From: CAVOHU01 sp963843385
Lineage (GTDB): Bacteria; Acidobacteriota; Vicinamibacteria; Vicinamibacterales; JAKQTR01
Assembly: GCA_963843385.1 (NCBI GenBank)
Contig: CAWJJY010000007.1
Location: 1,116,001-1,180,000, forward strand
Direction of reading: 5' to 3'
Length of the DNA: 64,000 nucleotides
Shown: piece by piece, positions 8,704-16,345 of the stretch
How the letters are laid out: every line of letters starts with the position of its first letter
Numbering within the stretch: the stretch's first letter is position 1
Program-made: the position numbers and the translations under genes
Notes under the pieces: model-generated
The model's database searches: none
Told to the model about the DNA's origin: nothing
Seen by the model: the letters and a program-made list of their open reading frames with translations, nothing else

Positions 8704-10401
8704 TCAGATCTCCATGATGACCGGAAGCACCATCGGACGCTGGCCAAACCGCTTGCGGAAGAACCGTCGCATCTCGACGCCGATCTTGTCCTTGATGATT
8801 CCGTAATCGGTCCGCTCTTCCACGCTGGCCTCCTCGAGCAGGTCCGCGATGATCCTGGTCGCCTCGCGCAGCACGCCGTCCGGATCCTGCTCGAGGGCGA
8901 ATCCGCGGGTGATCAGGTCGGGGACCCCTTCGATGCAGCCGGTCTGTTTGTTGATCGCGAGCACCGGCACGACCAGGCCGTCTTCGGCCAGGTGCCGGCG
9001 ATCCCGGAGGACTTCGTCGTCCAGCCCGCTCACCCCGGTGCCGTCGATGAGCACCCTCCCGGCAGCGACCTTTCCAGCGATGCGGCCGCCGCCGCCGTCG
9101 AACTGCAGCCGGTCGCCGTTCTCCGCGATGATGATGTCCACGCGGCTGGGCAGGTTGCGGGTCAATCGCTCGGCGACGCGCGCGTAGCGAGATCGCTGCC
9201 GGAACTCGCCGTGGATCGGCACGAAGGTACGGGGCCGGACCAGCGACAGCATCAGCTTCAGCTCTTCCTCGCTGCCGTGGCCGGACACGTGCACGTGCTT
9301 GATGCCCTCGTGAATCACCTCCGCGCCGCGTCGCGCGACGTGATTGATGACGCGATCGATGGCGCGCTCGTTGCCCGGGATCTCCCTGGACGAGAAGACC
9401 ACCACATCGTCGGGCGTGAGCGAGACATGACGATGGTCGTCAATCGCGATGCGCGCCAGCGCGGACAACGATTCGCCCTGGCTGCCCGTGGTCAGGCACA
9501 GCACCGAGTGGGGATCGTGGTTCCTGACCTCCGAGTCGCGGATGGTAATGCCCGGCGGGATCTTCAGGTACCCCAGCCGCTGCGCAATCTGGGAGTTCTC
9601 GACCATCCCGCGCCCGACAAACGCGACTTTCCGGTTGAATCGCGCGGCCAGGTCGACCAGGATCTGGATGCGAAACAGGCTCGTCGCAAACGCCGTGACG
9701 ATGAGTTTGCCCTTGGTGCTCGCGAAGATTTCCTCGAAGGCCTCGATGACGTCGACCTCGGACCCCGTGAAGCCTTGCCGCTCGATGTTGGTGCTGTCGG
9801 CGAACAGCGCCAGGACTCCGGCGGCCCCGAGCTCGGCGAAGCGGTGAAAGTCGAAGTGCTCGCCATCGAGAGGTGTCTGATCGATCTTGTAGTCGCCCGT
9901 GTGGATGAGCACGCCCTCCGGGGTGTGGATCGCGACCGCCACGCAGTCGGGCATGCTGTGCGTGACGCGCAGGAATTCGATCTTGAAGTCGCCGACTTCG
10001 ATCGTGTCCCGCGGCCGAATCGGCACGAGCCGGTCCGCGTACGGGATGCGCAGTTCGTCGAGCTTGGACTCGAGCAGGGCCAGGGTCAGCGGGGTGCCGT
10101 ACACGGGGCCCGGCCACTGGCGCATGACGTGCGGCACGGCGCCGATGTGGTCCTCGTGTCCGTGCGTCAGGACGAGCGCGGAGATCTGGTCGGTGCGCTG
10201 CTGGAGGAAGGAGAGATCGGGGATGATCAGATCGACCCCGAGGAACTCCGGCTCCGGGAACATCGCTCCGGCATCGATCAAGACGACCGTCCTGCCCCAG
10301 GTCACGGCCATCATGTTCATGCCGAACTCCGACAGACCACCAAGCGGGATGACCTCGAGAGTCGGCCTGGTCGAGTCGCCGTCAGGATTCGGGCTTGGCA
10401 T
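8704..10401 (-). CDS. rnj: Ribonuclease J, metallo-beta-lactamase/beta-CASP family
   Basis: RNase J has endonuclease and 5'-3' exonuclease activity and handles mRNA decay and rRNA processing in bacteria without a full RNase E system. The zinc site HGHEDHIG lies at residues 80-87 (H80, H82, D84, H85). The beta-CASP region follows, with further motifs such as VHVSGHGSEEELKLML and a C-terminal domain ending PMVLPVIMEI. The length of 565 residues is typical. The start ATG lies after a 236-base gap that probably carries the operon promoter. ftsK starts 4 bases downstream. Confidence 0.93.
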   Translation of the reverse strand: MPSPNPDGDSTRPTLEVIPLGGLSEFGMNMMAVTWGRTVVLIDAGAMFPEPEFLGVDLIIPDLSFLQQRTDQISALVLTHGHEDHIGAVPHVMRQWPGPVYGTPLTLALLESKLDELRIPYADRLVPIRPRDTIEVGDFKIEFLRVTHSMPDCVAVAIHTPEGVLIHTGDYKIDQTPLDGEHFDFHRFAELGAAGVLALFADSTNIERQGFTGSEVDVIEAFEEIFASTKGKLIVTAFATSLFRIQILVDLAARFNRKVAFVGRGMVENSQIAQRLGYLKIPPGITIRDSEVRNHDPHSVLCLTTGSQGESLSALARIAIDDHRHVSLTPDDVVVFSSREIPGNERAIDRVINHVARRGAEVIHEGIKHVHVSGHGSEEELKLMLSLVRPRTFVPIHGEFRQRSRYARVAERLTRNLPSRVDIIIAENGDRLQFDGGGGRIAGKVAAGRVLIDGTGVSGLDDEVLRDRRHLAEDGLVVPVLAINKQTGCIEGVPDLITRGFALEQDPDGVLREATRIIADLLEEASVEERTDYGIIKDKIGVEMRRFFRKRFGQRPMVLPVIMEI

Positions 10402-10636
10402 CGCCGTGCGCGTTCCTCATGTTGGGCTGGGAGAATCCGATGGGGCGGCGGACTGTCCCAGCGACCTGACAACCCACGAGCTGGCGGAACGATACGGCCG
10501 GCGGGCCCGGGGAGTCGGGCGCACCTCGCGTGTGGCGGCTCGAGGCACACCACACTCCGCATCGCCCGACCGGGCGCCTGCAGGCTGCTGGGATAGCCTG
10601 GAAGACAGACTGGATCAGGCGAAACTTGACACGCGC

Positions 10637-10645
10637 ACTATACCA
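10637..10645 (-). promoter_or_regulatory. Extended -10 candidate upstream of the RNase J-ftsK-amidase operon
   Basis: On the minus strand TGGTATAGT gives an extended -10 (TG-n-TATAGT, 5 of 6). It overlaps the rsmA stop codon. No good -35 is visible. It would give an RNase J leader of about 225 bases. The call rests on the hexamer and on the gap in front of the operon. Confidence 0.3.
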
Positions 10646-11456
10646 CAGGCCGGGAATCGCCGGCACTCAGCTGGTCCGCAAGCCTAGCCAGCTCCGCAAG
10701 ATGGAGCGTTTCCGGACGGCGAGCCGGGTCGATGCCAGCCGACGCGAGGACGCTCCCGGGTTGAAGGCCCCGCGACGACACGTAGGGCTTGAGCGCGTTG
10801 GCCAGCGTCTTCCGGCGGTACATGAAGAGGGCCTTCACGAGAGCGTCGAATTCAGCGCGGTCGCGTATCGCCACCGCCGGGGGATGGAACCGGAGGCGAA
10901 CCAGCGCAGAGGTCACCTTGGGCGGCGGCTTGAATGCCCCGGGCGGCAAACGAAACAGGCACTCGACGTCGGCCTCCAGCTGCACCATGACCGACAAGAC
11001 CCCCGAGTCGCGCGAACCCTCTGCGGCCGCGAGTCGATCGGCGACCTCTCGTTGCACCATGAGGGTTGCGTCGGAGAACGCGCCCGTCCGGCGCTGGATG
11101 TCGATCAGCCGGAAGATGATCGGGGACGACACATAGTAGGGGAGGTTCCCCACGACGCGAAGGCCGCCTGAAACGGGTGCCGCGCCAAGAAACGCGTTCG
11201 GATCGAGCGAGAGGAAGTCACCCTGGACGAGGCGAACATGCGCGGGAAGACGCCGCGCGAGGTCCGCCACGAGATCGCGATCAATTTCGACCCCCGTCAG
11301 CGATCCGACCAGGGGAGCCAGGGCCAGCGTCAGCCCGCCGCGGCCGGGCCCAATCTCGATCACGTGATCGGTCGGCCTCGGAGCAATGGCTGAGACGACC
11401 TTGCTGACCCATGGAGGTGCGAGGAAGTGCTGACCGAAACGGCGCCGAGGCTTCAC
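10638..11456 (-). CDS. rsmA: 16S rRNA dimethyladenosine transferase RsmA (KsgA)
   Basis: The enzyme uses S-adenosylmethionine to dimethylate two adjacent adenines near the 3' end of 16S rRNA in late small-subunit assembly. The frame from the GTG at 11456 gives 272 residues, the usual family length. It starts with the conserved KPRRRFGQHFL, has the SAM site EIGPGRGGLTLAL and the catalytic NLPYYVSSPIIF. A longer open frame upstream in another gene's DNA is spurious. The GTG overlaps the stop of the zincin gene by 4 bases (GTGA), so it is coupled to it. It is the last gene of the lexA-DUF3467-nth-zincin-rsmA row. Confidence 0.93.
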   Translation of the reverse strand: MKPRRRFGQHFLAPPWVSKVVSAIAPRPTDHVIEIGPGRGGLTLALAPLVGSLTGVEIDRDLVADLARRLPAHVRLVQGDFLSLDPNAFLGAAPVSGGLRVVGNLPYYVSSPIIFRLIDIQRRTGAFSDATLMVQREVADRLAAAEGSRDSGVLSVMVQLEADVECLFRLPPGAFKPPPKVTSALVRLRFHPPAVAIRDRAEFDALVKALFMYRRKTLANALKPYVSSRGLQPGSVLASAGIDPARRPETLHLAELARLADQLSAGDSRPVV

Positions 11457-11878
11457 CGCTCCCCCTCGGCCGGGCCGGATTCGCCTGCCTCGGAGTCGTC
11501 GCCGTTCCAGTAGCGCTCTTCGATCTCCTCGATCTCCTCTTCCGAGAGCCCGAAGTAGTGTCCAACTTCGTGAATGAGCGTCTCGCCGATTTCGGCGATC
11601 ACCTCGTCGTCGGACTCGCAGACCTCTTCGATCGGGCCCTGAAAGATCAGGATGCGATCGGGCAGCGTGTTGCCGTAATCCCAGCGGCGCTCCGGGAGGG
11701 GCGTTCCCTGGTACAGGCCGAACAGCGTGTCGGGGGGATCGATTTCCATCTCGTCGAGGAGCTCGGCCGAGGGCTCGTCCTCGACCATGATCGCGATGTT
11801 CTTCATCTGATCCCGGAATTGCCGCGGCAGCGTGCGGATGGCGTCTGCAGCGAGTTCTTCGAATCGTTGGCGCGTCAT
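11453..11878 (-). CDS. Small zincin-like metallopeptidase family protein
   Basis: 141 residues with the metal motif LIHEVGHYFGLSEEE, in which H103, E104 and H107 form an HExxH site and the following Gly-Leu fits the zincin_1 (PF06262-like) family. The protein is acidic and has no signal peptide, so it acts in the cytosol. The family is widespread and mostly uncharacterised, and no substrate can be given. Its ATG overlaps the nth stop by 4 bases (ATGA) and its stop overlaps the rsmA start by 4 bases, so all three are translated in a chain. I recognise the family from memory; the catalytic motif is seen directly. Confidence 0.85.
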   Translation of the reverse strand: MTRQRFEELAADAIRTLPRQFRDQMKNIAIMVEDEPSAELLDEMEIDPPDTLFGLYQGTPLPERRWDYGNTLPDRILIFQGPIEEVCESDDEVIAEIGETLIHEVGHYFGLSEEEIEEIEERYWNGDDSEAGESGPAEGER

Positions 11879-12633
11879 CGGCGTCGCGGTTTGCGAGCGG
11901 ATTTCGACGTGGCCTTGGGCGTGGCCCTGAGCTTGGCCTTGGCCCTGGGCTGGACCTTGGGCTTGGGCGATCGCCGGCCCGCAAGCTTCGGGGCGGCAGT
12001 GGCCTGCCATCTGTAGTCGCACCGGGAACTGACCATGCACTTGTCGCAGAGCGGAGTCGGCTTGCAGATGCGTCGCCCGTGCAGGATCAGGATGTCGGAT
12101 GAAACGGTCCACTGCGAGGGGGGAAAGGCCCCGCACAACTGCTGTTCCACGCGCTCCGGGTCGTCCGAGTGTGCCAGACCAATCCGGTTGCTGACTCGCA
12201 GGACGTGACGATCCACGGGCAACCCCGGCACACCGAGCGCGTGGCCAAGCACGACATTGGCCGTCTTCCTCCCGACCCCGGGAAGCTGGACCAGGGCCTC
12301 CATGGTCCGCGGCACCTGGCCCTGGTGGCGATCGCACAGCGCGTTCGAGATGCCCAGCAAGGCCCGCGTCTTCTGCCTGAAGAACCCGGTCGCCACGATC
12401 AGCTTCTCGACGTCGGCGGGATCGGCGGACGCCAGGCTCCGGGCGTCCGGATAGCGGGCGAAGAGCTGGGGAGTGACCCGGTTCACGCCCACGTCGGTCG
12501 TCTGCGCAGAGAGCACCGTCGCGATCAGCAGCTCGAAGGCATTGGTGTAATGGAGCTCGGTGTCGGCATTCGGATGCTGGCGACCGAGCGTTTCGATGAT
12601 TTGCTGCGCTTCGGCAGGGGACTTCACGGCCAC
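11875..12633 (-). CDS. nth: Endonuclease III, DNA glycosylase/AP lyase
   Basis: This base-excision repair enzyme removes oxidised pyrimidines and nicks the abasic site. The helix-hairpin-helix is LPGVGRKTANVVLG with the Schiff-base Lys at 123; the catalytic Asp is in LPVDRHVLRV (D141). An iron-sulfur loop has four Cys at 190, 196, 199 and 205. The first spacing is CX5C, where E. coli Nth has CX6C. The last 40 residues or so are a tail rich in Lys, Arg, Pro and Ala that the E. coli enzyme lacks and that may hold DNA. Downstream of lexA and the DUF3467 gene, it may be under SOS control, but no operator was identified. Confidence 0.93.
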   Translation of the reverse strand: MAVKSPAEAQQIIETLGRQHPNADTELHYTNAFELLIATVLSAQTTDVGVNRVTPQLFARYPDARSLASADPADVEKLIVATGFFRQKTRALLGISNALCDRHQGQVPRTMEALVQLPGVGRKTANVVLGHALGVPGLPVDRHVLRVSNRIGLAHSDDPERVEQQLCGAFPPSQWTVSSDILILHGRRICKPTPLCDKCMVSSRCDYRWQATAAPKLAGRRSPKPKVQPRAKAKLRATPKATSKSARKPRRR

Positions 12634-12663
12634 GGCGATCGCTCCCTTGGCCCGGGGGCAGCC

Positions 12664-12984
12664 TTAGTGGACCGGGCCGTTGGTCCAGCCCGGCTTGTCC
12701 TGCGACTCGGTGAACCCGCGGAGCTGTTCCTGCAGCGCCGCGATCAGGCCGGGAATGACCTGCGGCGGCAGCGCAACCCGGGCACGGACGGGGGCCCGGA
12801 CGATGTGCTCGGCGGCCGCCTCGCGGATGTCCTTGTCCGAGAGCGGCATGACCTCGCAGAAGGTCAGGGTGAAATCGAACGGTGTATGCGACAGCGCGCA
12901 GAAGTTCGCATACACGCGATCTTTGGCGGTGGACTCATCCGCAACGATCGTGAAATTGATCTGGCGCGTTTGTTCGTCAGACAT
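12664..12984 (-). CDS. DUF3467 family protein
   Basis: A 106-residue soluble protein. The pattern INFTIVADESTAKDRVYANF followed by SHTPFDFTLTFCEVMPL and a C-terminal VALPPQVIPGLIAALQEQL matches the DUF3467 family, which typically reads ANF...SHSPYDF...LSP...L..ALQ. No function is established. It lies between lexA and nth with short gaps of 40 and 30 bases, so it is probably co-transcribed with both. Confidence 0.85.
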   Translation of the reverse strand: MSDEQTRQINFTIVADESTAKDRVYANFCALSHTPFDFTLTFCEVMPLSDKDIREAAAEHIVRAPVRARVALPPQVIPGLIAALQEQLRGFTESQDKPGWTNGPVH

Positions 12985-13024
12985 GGCTGCCTTGGGGCGG
13001 GACGGTACCCGCCGGGGAGTGACG

Positions 13025-13630
13025 TCAGTAGCGTCGCATCACGGCGACCACGACGCCCTGGATCTGCACGTGGTCTGCCTGCACCACCAGCGGCTGCATC
13101 GCGGAGTTGGCCGGCTGGAGGCGGATACGCCCATTGTCGCGGTAGAACTTCTTCAGCGTGACTTCCGCGCCGCCAAGCAGCGCGATGACCATCTCGCCGT
13201 TTTCGGCGGTCTTGCGATCCTCGACGACCACGAAGTCGCCGTCGCGGATCTGCTCGTCGATCATCGAGTCGCCCTTGACTTTCAGGACGTAGGTCTCCCG
13301 CTTGCCTACGAGATCCTCCGGAACGGCGATCGTCTCATTGGACGCCACCGCCTCGATCGGGATTCCAGCCGCCACATACCCCAGCAGCGGCAGCTCCAGC
13401 GCCCGTCCGCCCACGCGGGTCGGCATCAGCTCCACCGACCGGCTCCGGTTCCACGCACGCCTGATGAAGCCCTTTTCCTGCAGGTTCGTCAGGTGCTTGT
13501 GGACGGTCGCGAGCGAAGACAGGGAGAACCGACGCCCGATTTCCTCGAGGCTCGGCGCGTAGCCGTGCTGCTCGATGAACTGGCCGAGGTAGTCGAGAAT
13601 CTCGCGCTGGCGTTTGGTGAGTGGCAACAC
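13025..13630 (-). CDS. lexA: LexA repressor, SOS regulator
   Basis: LexA represses DNA-damage genes and cleaves itself when RecA is activated. The N-terminal winged helix (TKRQREILDYLGQFIEQHGY) is followed by the cleavage site Ala88-Gly89 in YVAAGIPIEA. The catalytic dyad is Ser122 in KGDSMID and Lys160 in VTLKKFYR. I chose the GTG at 13630 because an AGGAGG ribosome site (13640-13645) sits 9 bases upstream and the 201-residue product has the usual LexA length. Longer frames begin before the ribosome site. It heads the operon with DUF3467, nth, zincin and rsmA genes. Confidence 0.93.
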   Translation of the reverse strand: MLPLTKRQREILDYLGQFIEQHGYAPSLEEIGRRFSLSSLATVHKHLTNLQEKGFIRRAWNRSRSVELMPTRVGGRALELPLLGYVAAGIPIEAVASNETIAVPEDLVGKRETYVLKVKGDSMIDEQIRDGDFVVVEDRKTAENGEMVIALLGGAEVTLKKFYRDNGRIRLQPANSAMQPLVVQADHVQIQGVVVAVMRRY

Positions 13631-13674
13631 CGGCAGCACCCTCCTGCAGGCGACCGCGTCGGCCTGACACGACA

Positions 13675-13703
13675 ACTGTATGCAAAGGAAAGGCGAAAAT
13701 CAA
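13675..13703 (-). promoter_or_regulatory. Candidate sigma70 promoter of the lexA operon
   Basis: On the minus strand TTGATT (13698-13703) and TACAGT (13675-13680) are 17 bases apart, each matching consensus at 4 of 6 positions. The predicted start is about 38 bases before the lexA GTG. I could not identify a LexA operator in this stretch by eye; the operator sequence of this phylum is not the E. coli one. Confidence 0.4.
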
Positions 13704-13851
13704 CGCCTCATGCTAGGATTTCTGCCGTGGCGATGTTACAGCCCACCCGGAGGCCGGTCTAATTGACTAGGAAGCCCGGCAGGTACGCCCGGGTCACGGA
13801 TTCGGGCGAGCCCATGCTCTCCGCCCGGTGTCTTGCGAGGGTTGACGCACG

Positions 13852-14487
13852 ATGGGCCATTCGCTCGAGGAGACCTGGCCGGCCGTCGGGACGGCGTGGA
13901 CGATAGCGGTGGCGTCGCCGGACCAGGAGCGGGGCGTGGGGGAGCTTGCAGCCCTCGACGACCAGGCACTGGTCGCGGCCTGCGTCGGCGGGCGCAAGGA
14001 AGCGTTCGACGTCCTGGTCGAGCGTCACCGCCGCGCGGTCTACCTGCTGTGTTACCGGTTCGTCGGCAACCACGAGGACGCCGCGGATCTCGCGCAGGAC
14101 GTCTTCCTGCGCGCGTACCGGGCGATCGGCAGGTTCCGCGGGAACTCGTCGCTCTCGACGTGGCTGTATCGCATCGGCGTCAACGTGTGCCTCAACCGCG
14201 TCTCCGCGAAGACCCCGGTATTGTCGCCACTTGATGAAGTTGCCGAGCTCAGCGGCCCGGCCGAGGATCCGGCCGCTGCGATGATCCGGGCGGACCAGGC
14301 CGCCGAAGTGCGGTTGGCCATCGCGAGATTGCCGGAACGACAGCGAGTCACCGTGATTCTGCGAACCTACCACGAGCTGTCGCACAGGGAAATTGCCGAA
14401 CTGATGGGCAGCACCGTCGGTGCGGTGAAGGCGAATTTCTTTCACGCGATGGGCAGTCTGAAAAGGACGCTGGGGCGCGCGAAATGA
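13852..14487 (+). CDS. ECF-type RNA polymerase sigma factor, RpoE-like
   Basis: 211 residues with sigma region 2 (VERHRRAVYLLCYRFVGN, then DLAQDVFLRAYRAIGRFRG) and region 4 HTH (RQRVTVILRTYHELSHREIA, then ELMGSTVGAVKANFFHAM). An N-terminal extension of about 35 residues precedes region 2. The stop overlaps the ATG of a zinc-type anti-sigma factor by 4 bases, the standard sigma/anti-sigma pairing. A possible extended -10 (TGCTAGGAT, 13711-13719) lies 133 bases upstream. No ECF-type autoregulatory promoter was clear. Confidence 0.92.
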   Translation: MGHSLEETWPAVGTAWTIAVASPDQERGVGELAALDDQALVAACVGGRKEAFDVLVERHRRAVYLLCYRFVGNHEDAADLAQDVFLRAYRAIGRFRGNSSLSTWLYRIGVNVCLNRVSAKTPVLSPLDEVAELSGPAEDPAAAMIRADQAAEVRLAIARLPERQRVTVILRTYHELSHREIAELMGSTVGAVKANFFHAMGSLKRTLGRAK

Positions 14488-15119
14488 GAATCAGCATGAG
14501 GGGCCACCTGTCCGCGGAAGAACTGGTCGATGCGCTGGACGCGACTCTTCCGGCACTGCGATCGGCGCACCTGGCCTCATGCGAAGCGTGCCGGGAGCGA
14601 GCGGGAGACCTGCGGCGGCTTGCCGACGTGGCGCGCAACGCCAAGGTACCGGAGCCGTCGCCGCTTTTCTGGGATCGTTTTTCCGCCCGCGTGTCGGCGG
14701 CGATCCGGACAGAGCCCGCGCCGAGCCAGCGGGGGCTGATTCTCGACTGGACCCGGCGCGTGGCGCCCTTCGCCGCGACGGCGGTCATCGTCGTCGCCCT
14801 GGTCGCCGGACTGCTGCCAAGGGGGACGTCGCCGCACACGCCGGCCGTCAGCACAGGTTCCGGCTCAGCGCCAGTGCTGGATGCGGCCGGCAGCGGCGCG
14901 GACGCCCTGATGGGCCCGACCGAAGACCCGTCCTGGACCCTGGTGACCGAACTGTCGGCGAGTGTCTCCGCGGACCAGGTGGAGAACACCGCGTTCGACC
15001 CGAAGCCGGGTTCGGCCGACCAGGCCGCGACGCAGTTGTCGGGCCAGGAGCGGCGCGAACTGGTGCGCCTGTTGAGGGCTGAACTGCGTGGGTCCGCGAC
15101 GCCGAGTTTGAAGGAATAG
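14484..15119 (+). CDS. Anti-sigma factor with zinc-binding HxxxCxxC motif
   Basis: The N-terminal cytosolic part has GHLSAEELVDALDATL followed by HLASCEACRE, i.e. H-X3-C-X2-C, the zinc-containing anti-sigma (ZAS) signature. A single membrane helix lies near residues 92-112 (VAPFAATAVIVVALVAGLL). The C-terminal 100 residues are a low-complexity, Ser/Gly/Ala-rich extracytoplasmic part. The protein should hold the upstream sigma factor inactive until an envelope or redox signal releases it. Its start overlaps the sigma stop (ATGA), which fixes stoichiometric expression. The signal is unknown. Confidence 0.88.
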   Translation: MRISMRGHLSAEELVDALDATLPALRSAHLASCEACRERAGDLRRLADVARNAKVPEPSPLFWDRFSARVSAAIRTEPAPSQRGLILDWTRRVAPFAATAVIVVALVAGLLPRGTSPHTPAVSTGSGSAPVLDAAGSGADALMGPTEDPSWTLVTELSASVSADQVENTAFDPKPGSADQAATQLSGQERRELVRLLRAELRGSATPSLKE

Positions 15120-15129
15120 GGGAACAGCC

Positions 15130-15663
15130 ATGAGCGTACGCGCGTGGATGGCGGTCGGGATGGTGTGGTGCGTGTCGTCGGTTGCCGCCGCGGGCGTCCA
15201 GCAGGCTCCCAAGGCCGCGCCGCGCCCGAGGCCGCCGATGGCGGAGGGCGATCTCGCCCCCGGCGAGCTGGAGCGGCTCTTCGACGCCTACGCCTTGATG
15301 CAGGCACAAAACGCCCTCAAGCTGACCGACGCGCAGTTCACCGAGTTCCTGCCGAAGTTGAAGGCGCTTCACGACACGCGCAGGCGCAACGAGCAGGCGC
15401 GGCGCCAGACGGTCATGGAACTCAACAAGCTCTCGATGCAGCCGGACGGCAATGAAGGCCCGGTGCGCGAGAAGCTGAAGGAACTACAGGACCTCGAGGG
15501 CCGCGCGGCCGCCGAGCTGCGGCGCGCCTACGAGAACCTCGACCAGGTGCTCGAGTTGCGGCAGCAGGCGCGATTCCGGGTGTTCGAACTGCAGATGGAA
15601 CGGCGGAAGTTCGACCTGATGATACGCGCCAGGCTGAATCAGGCGAACCGCGCCCCGAAGTAG
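15130..15663 (+). CDS. Periplasmic Spy/CpxP-like helical protein
   Basis: 177 residues with an N-terminal signal peptide (about residues 1-21), a Pro-rich spacer and then a long, highly charged alpha-helical region. The helices contain KLTDAQFTEFLPKLKALHD, which resembles the LTxxQ motif of Spy/CpxP-type periplasmic chaperones and metal-resistance sensors. It starts 10 bases after the anti-sigma gene, so it completes a sigma/anti-sigma/periplasmic-protein cassette. It may be a target or a sensor of that sigma system. The family call is by motif and composition and is tentative. Confidence 0.6.
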   Translation: MSVRAWMAVGMVWCVSSVAAAGVQQAPKAAPRPRPPMAEGDLAPGELERLFDAYALMQAQNALKLTDAQFTEFLPKLKALHDTRRRNEQARRQTVMELNKLSMQPDGNEGPVREKLKELQDLEGRAAAELRRAYENLDQVLELRQQARFRVFELQMERRKFDLMIRARLNQANRAPK

Positions 15664-15730
15664 GCGAAGGGCCCCGGGGCCGGGCCGTGCTACACTCCCG
15701 GCAGAGGGCTCCGGTCTCCCTGACGACTTC

Positions 15731-16345
15731 ATGTGGTACCCGCCGCGCTTTCGGGCTGCGCTCCTTGCCATCGCACTCGTCGTGCCGTCGCCGTCCGCGC
15801 TCCAGCGGCAGCCGCCATCATCGTTCTCCGTCTCTGATGCGGATCACTTCGACGCGAAGTTGACCGCCATGCTGGAGCGCGCCGCTGGACGGTCGCGTGT
15901 GCCCCTCCGCACCGCCGTCGCGGAAAACGAGCTGAACGCGTACCTGGTCCACCGGGCCCGCGCGCAGATGTCGCCAGGCGTCCTCGACCCGAGGGTTCGT
16001 TTTCTCGGTGGCGGCCGGCTGATCTGCCAGGCCATAGTCGATCTGGACGCGGTCAGGGAGTCGCGCCCGCGCAGCTGGTTCGATCCGATGCAGCTGGTGA
16101 GCGGCAGGATGCCGGTCGTGGCGACCGGCGTGTTGCAGGCCCGCGGGGGCCTCGGGATGATTGCTGTCGAGTCGGTGCTGGTGTCGGGAATCCAGGTTCC
16201 TCGAATCGTCCTGCAGGAACTGGTGGCGTATTACTCGAAGTCGCCGTTCTACCCGGATGGTATTCCCCTGGATGCGAGCTTCGCACTACCGGCAGGAATC
16301 CGCGAGATCGAGGTCTGGGTTGGTCAGGCCATCATCATCCAGTGA
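15731..16345 (+). CDS. Secreted protein of unknown function upstream of recG
   Basis: 204 residues with a signal peptide (FRAALLAIALVVPSPSAL) and a mixed alpha/beta remainder of alternating hydrophobic residues, such as VRFLGGGRLICQAIVDLDAV and MIAVESVLVSGIQVPRIV. The alternation suggests a lipid- or ligand-binding beta structure. A TGCTACACT extended -10-like sequence (15688-15696) could give a short leader. Its stop overlaps the recG GTG by 4 bases, so recG is coupled to it. I do not recognise the family. Confidence 0.65.
   Translation: MWYPPRFRAALLAIALVVPSPSALQRQPPSSFSVSDADHFDAKLTAMLERAAGRSRVPLRTAVAENELNAYLVHRARAQMSPGVLDPRVRFLGGGRLICQAIVDLDAVRESRPRSWFDPMQLVSGRMPVVATGVLQARGGLGMIAVESVLVSGIQVPRIVLQELVAYYSKSPFYPDGIPLDASFALPAGIREIEVWVGQAIIIQ

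Noticed and set aside
11457..11984. Upstream extension of the rsmA frame
   Set aside because: It runs through the zincin gene, is Arg-rich and lacks homology; the GTG at 11456 is directly before KPRRRFGQ.
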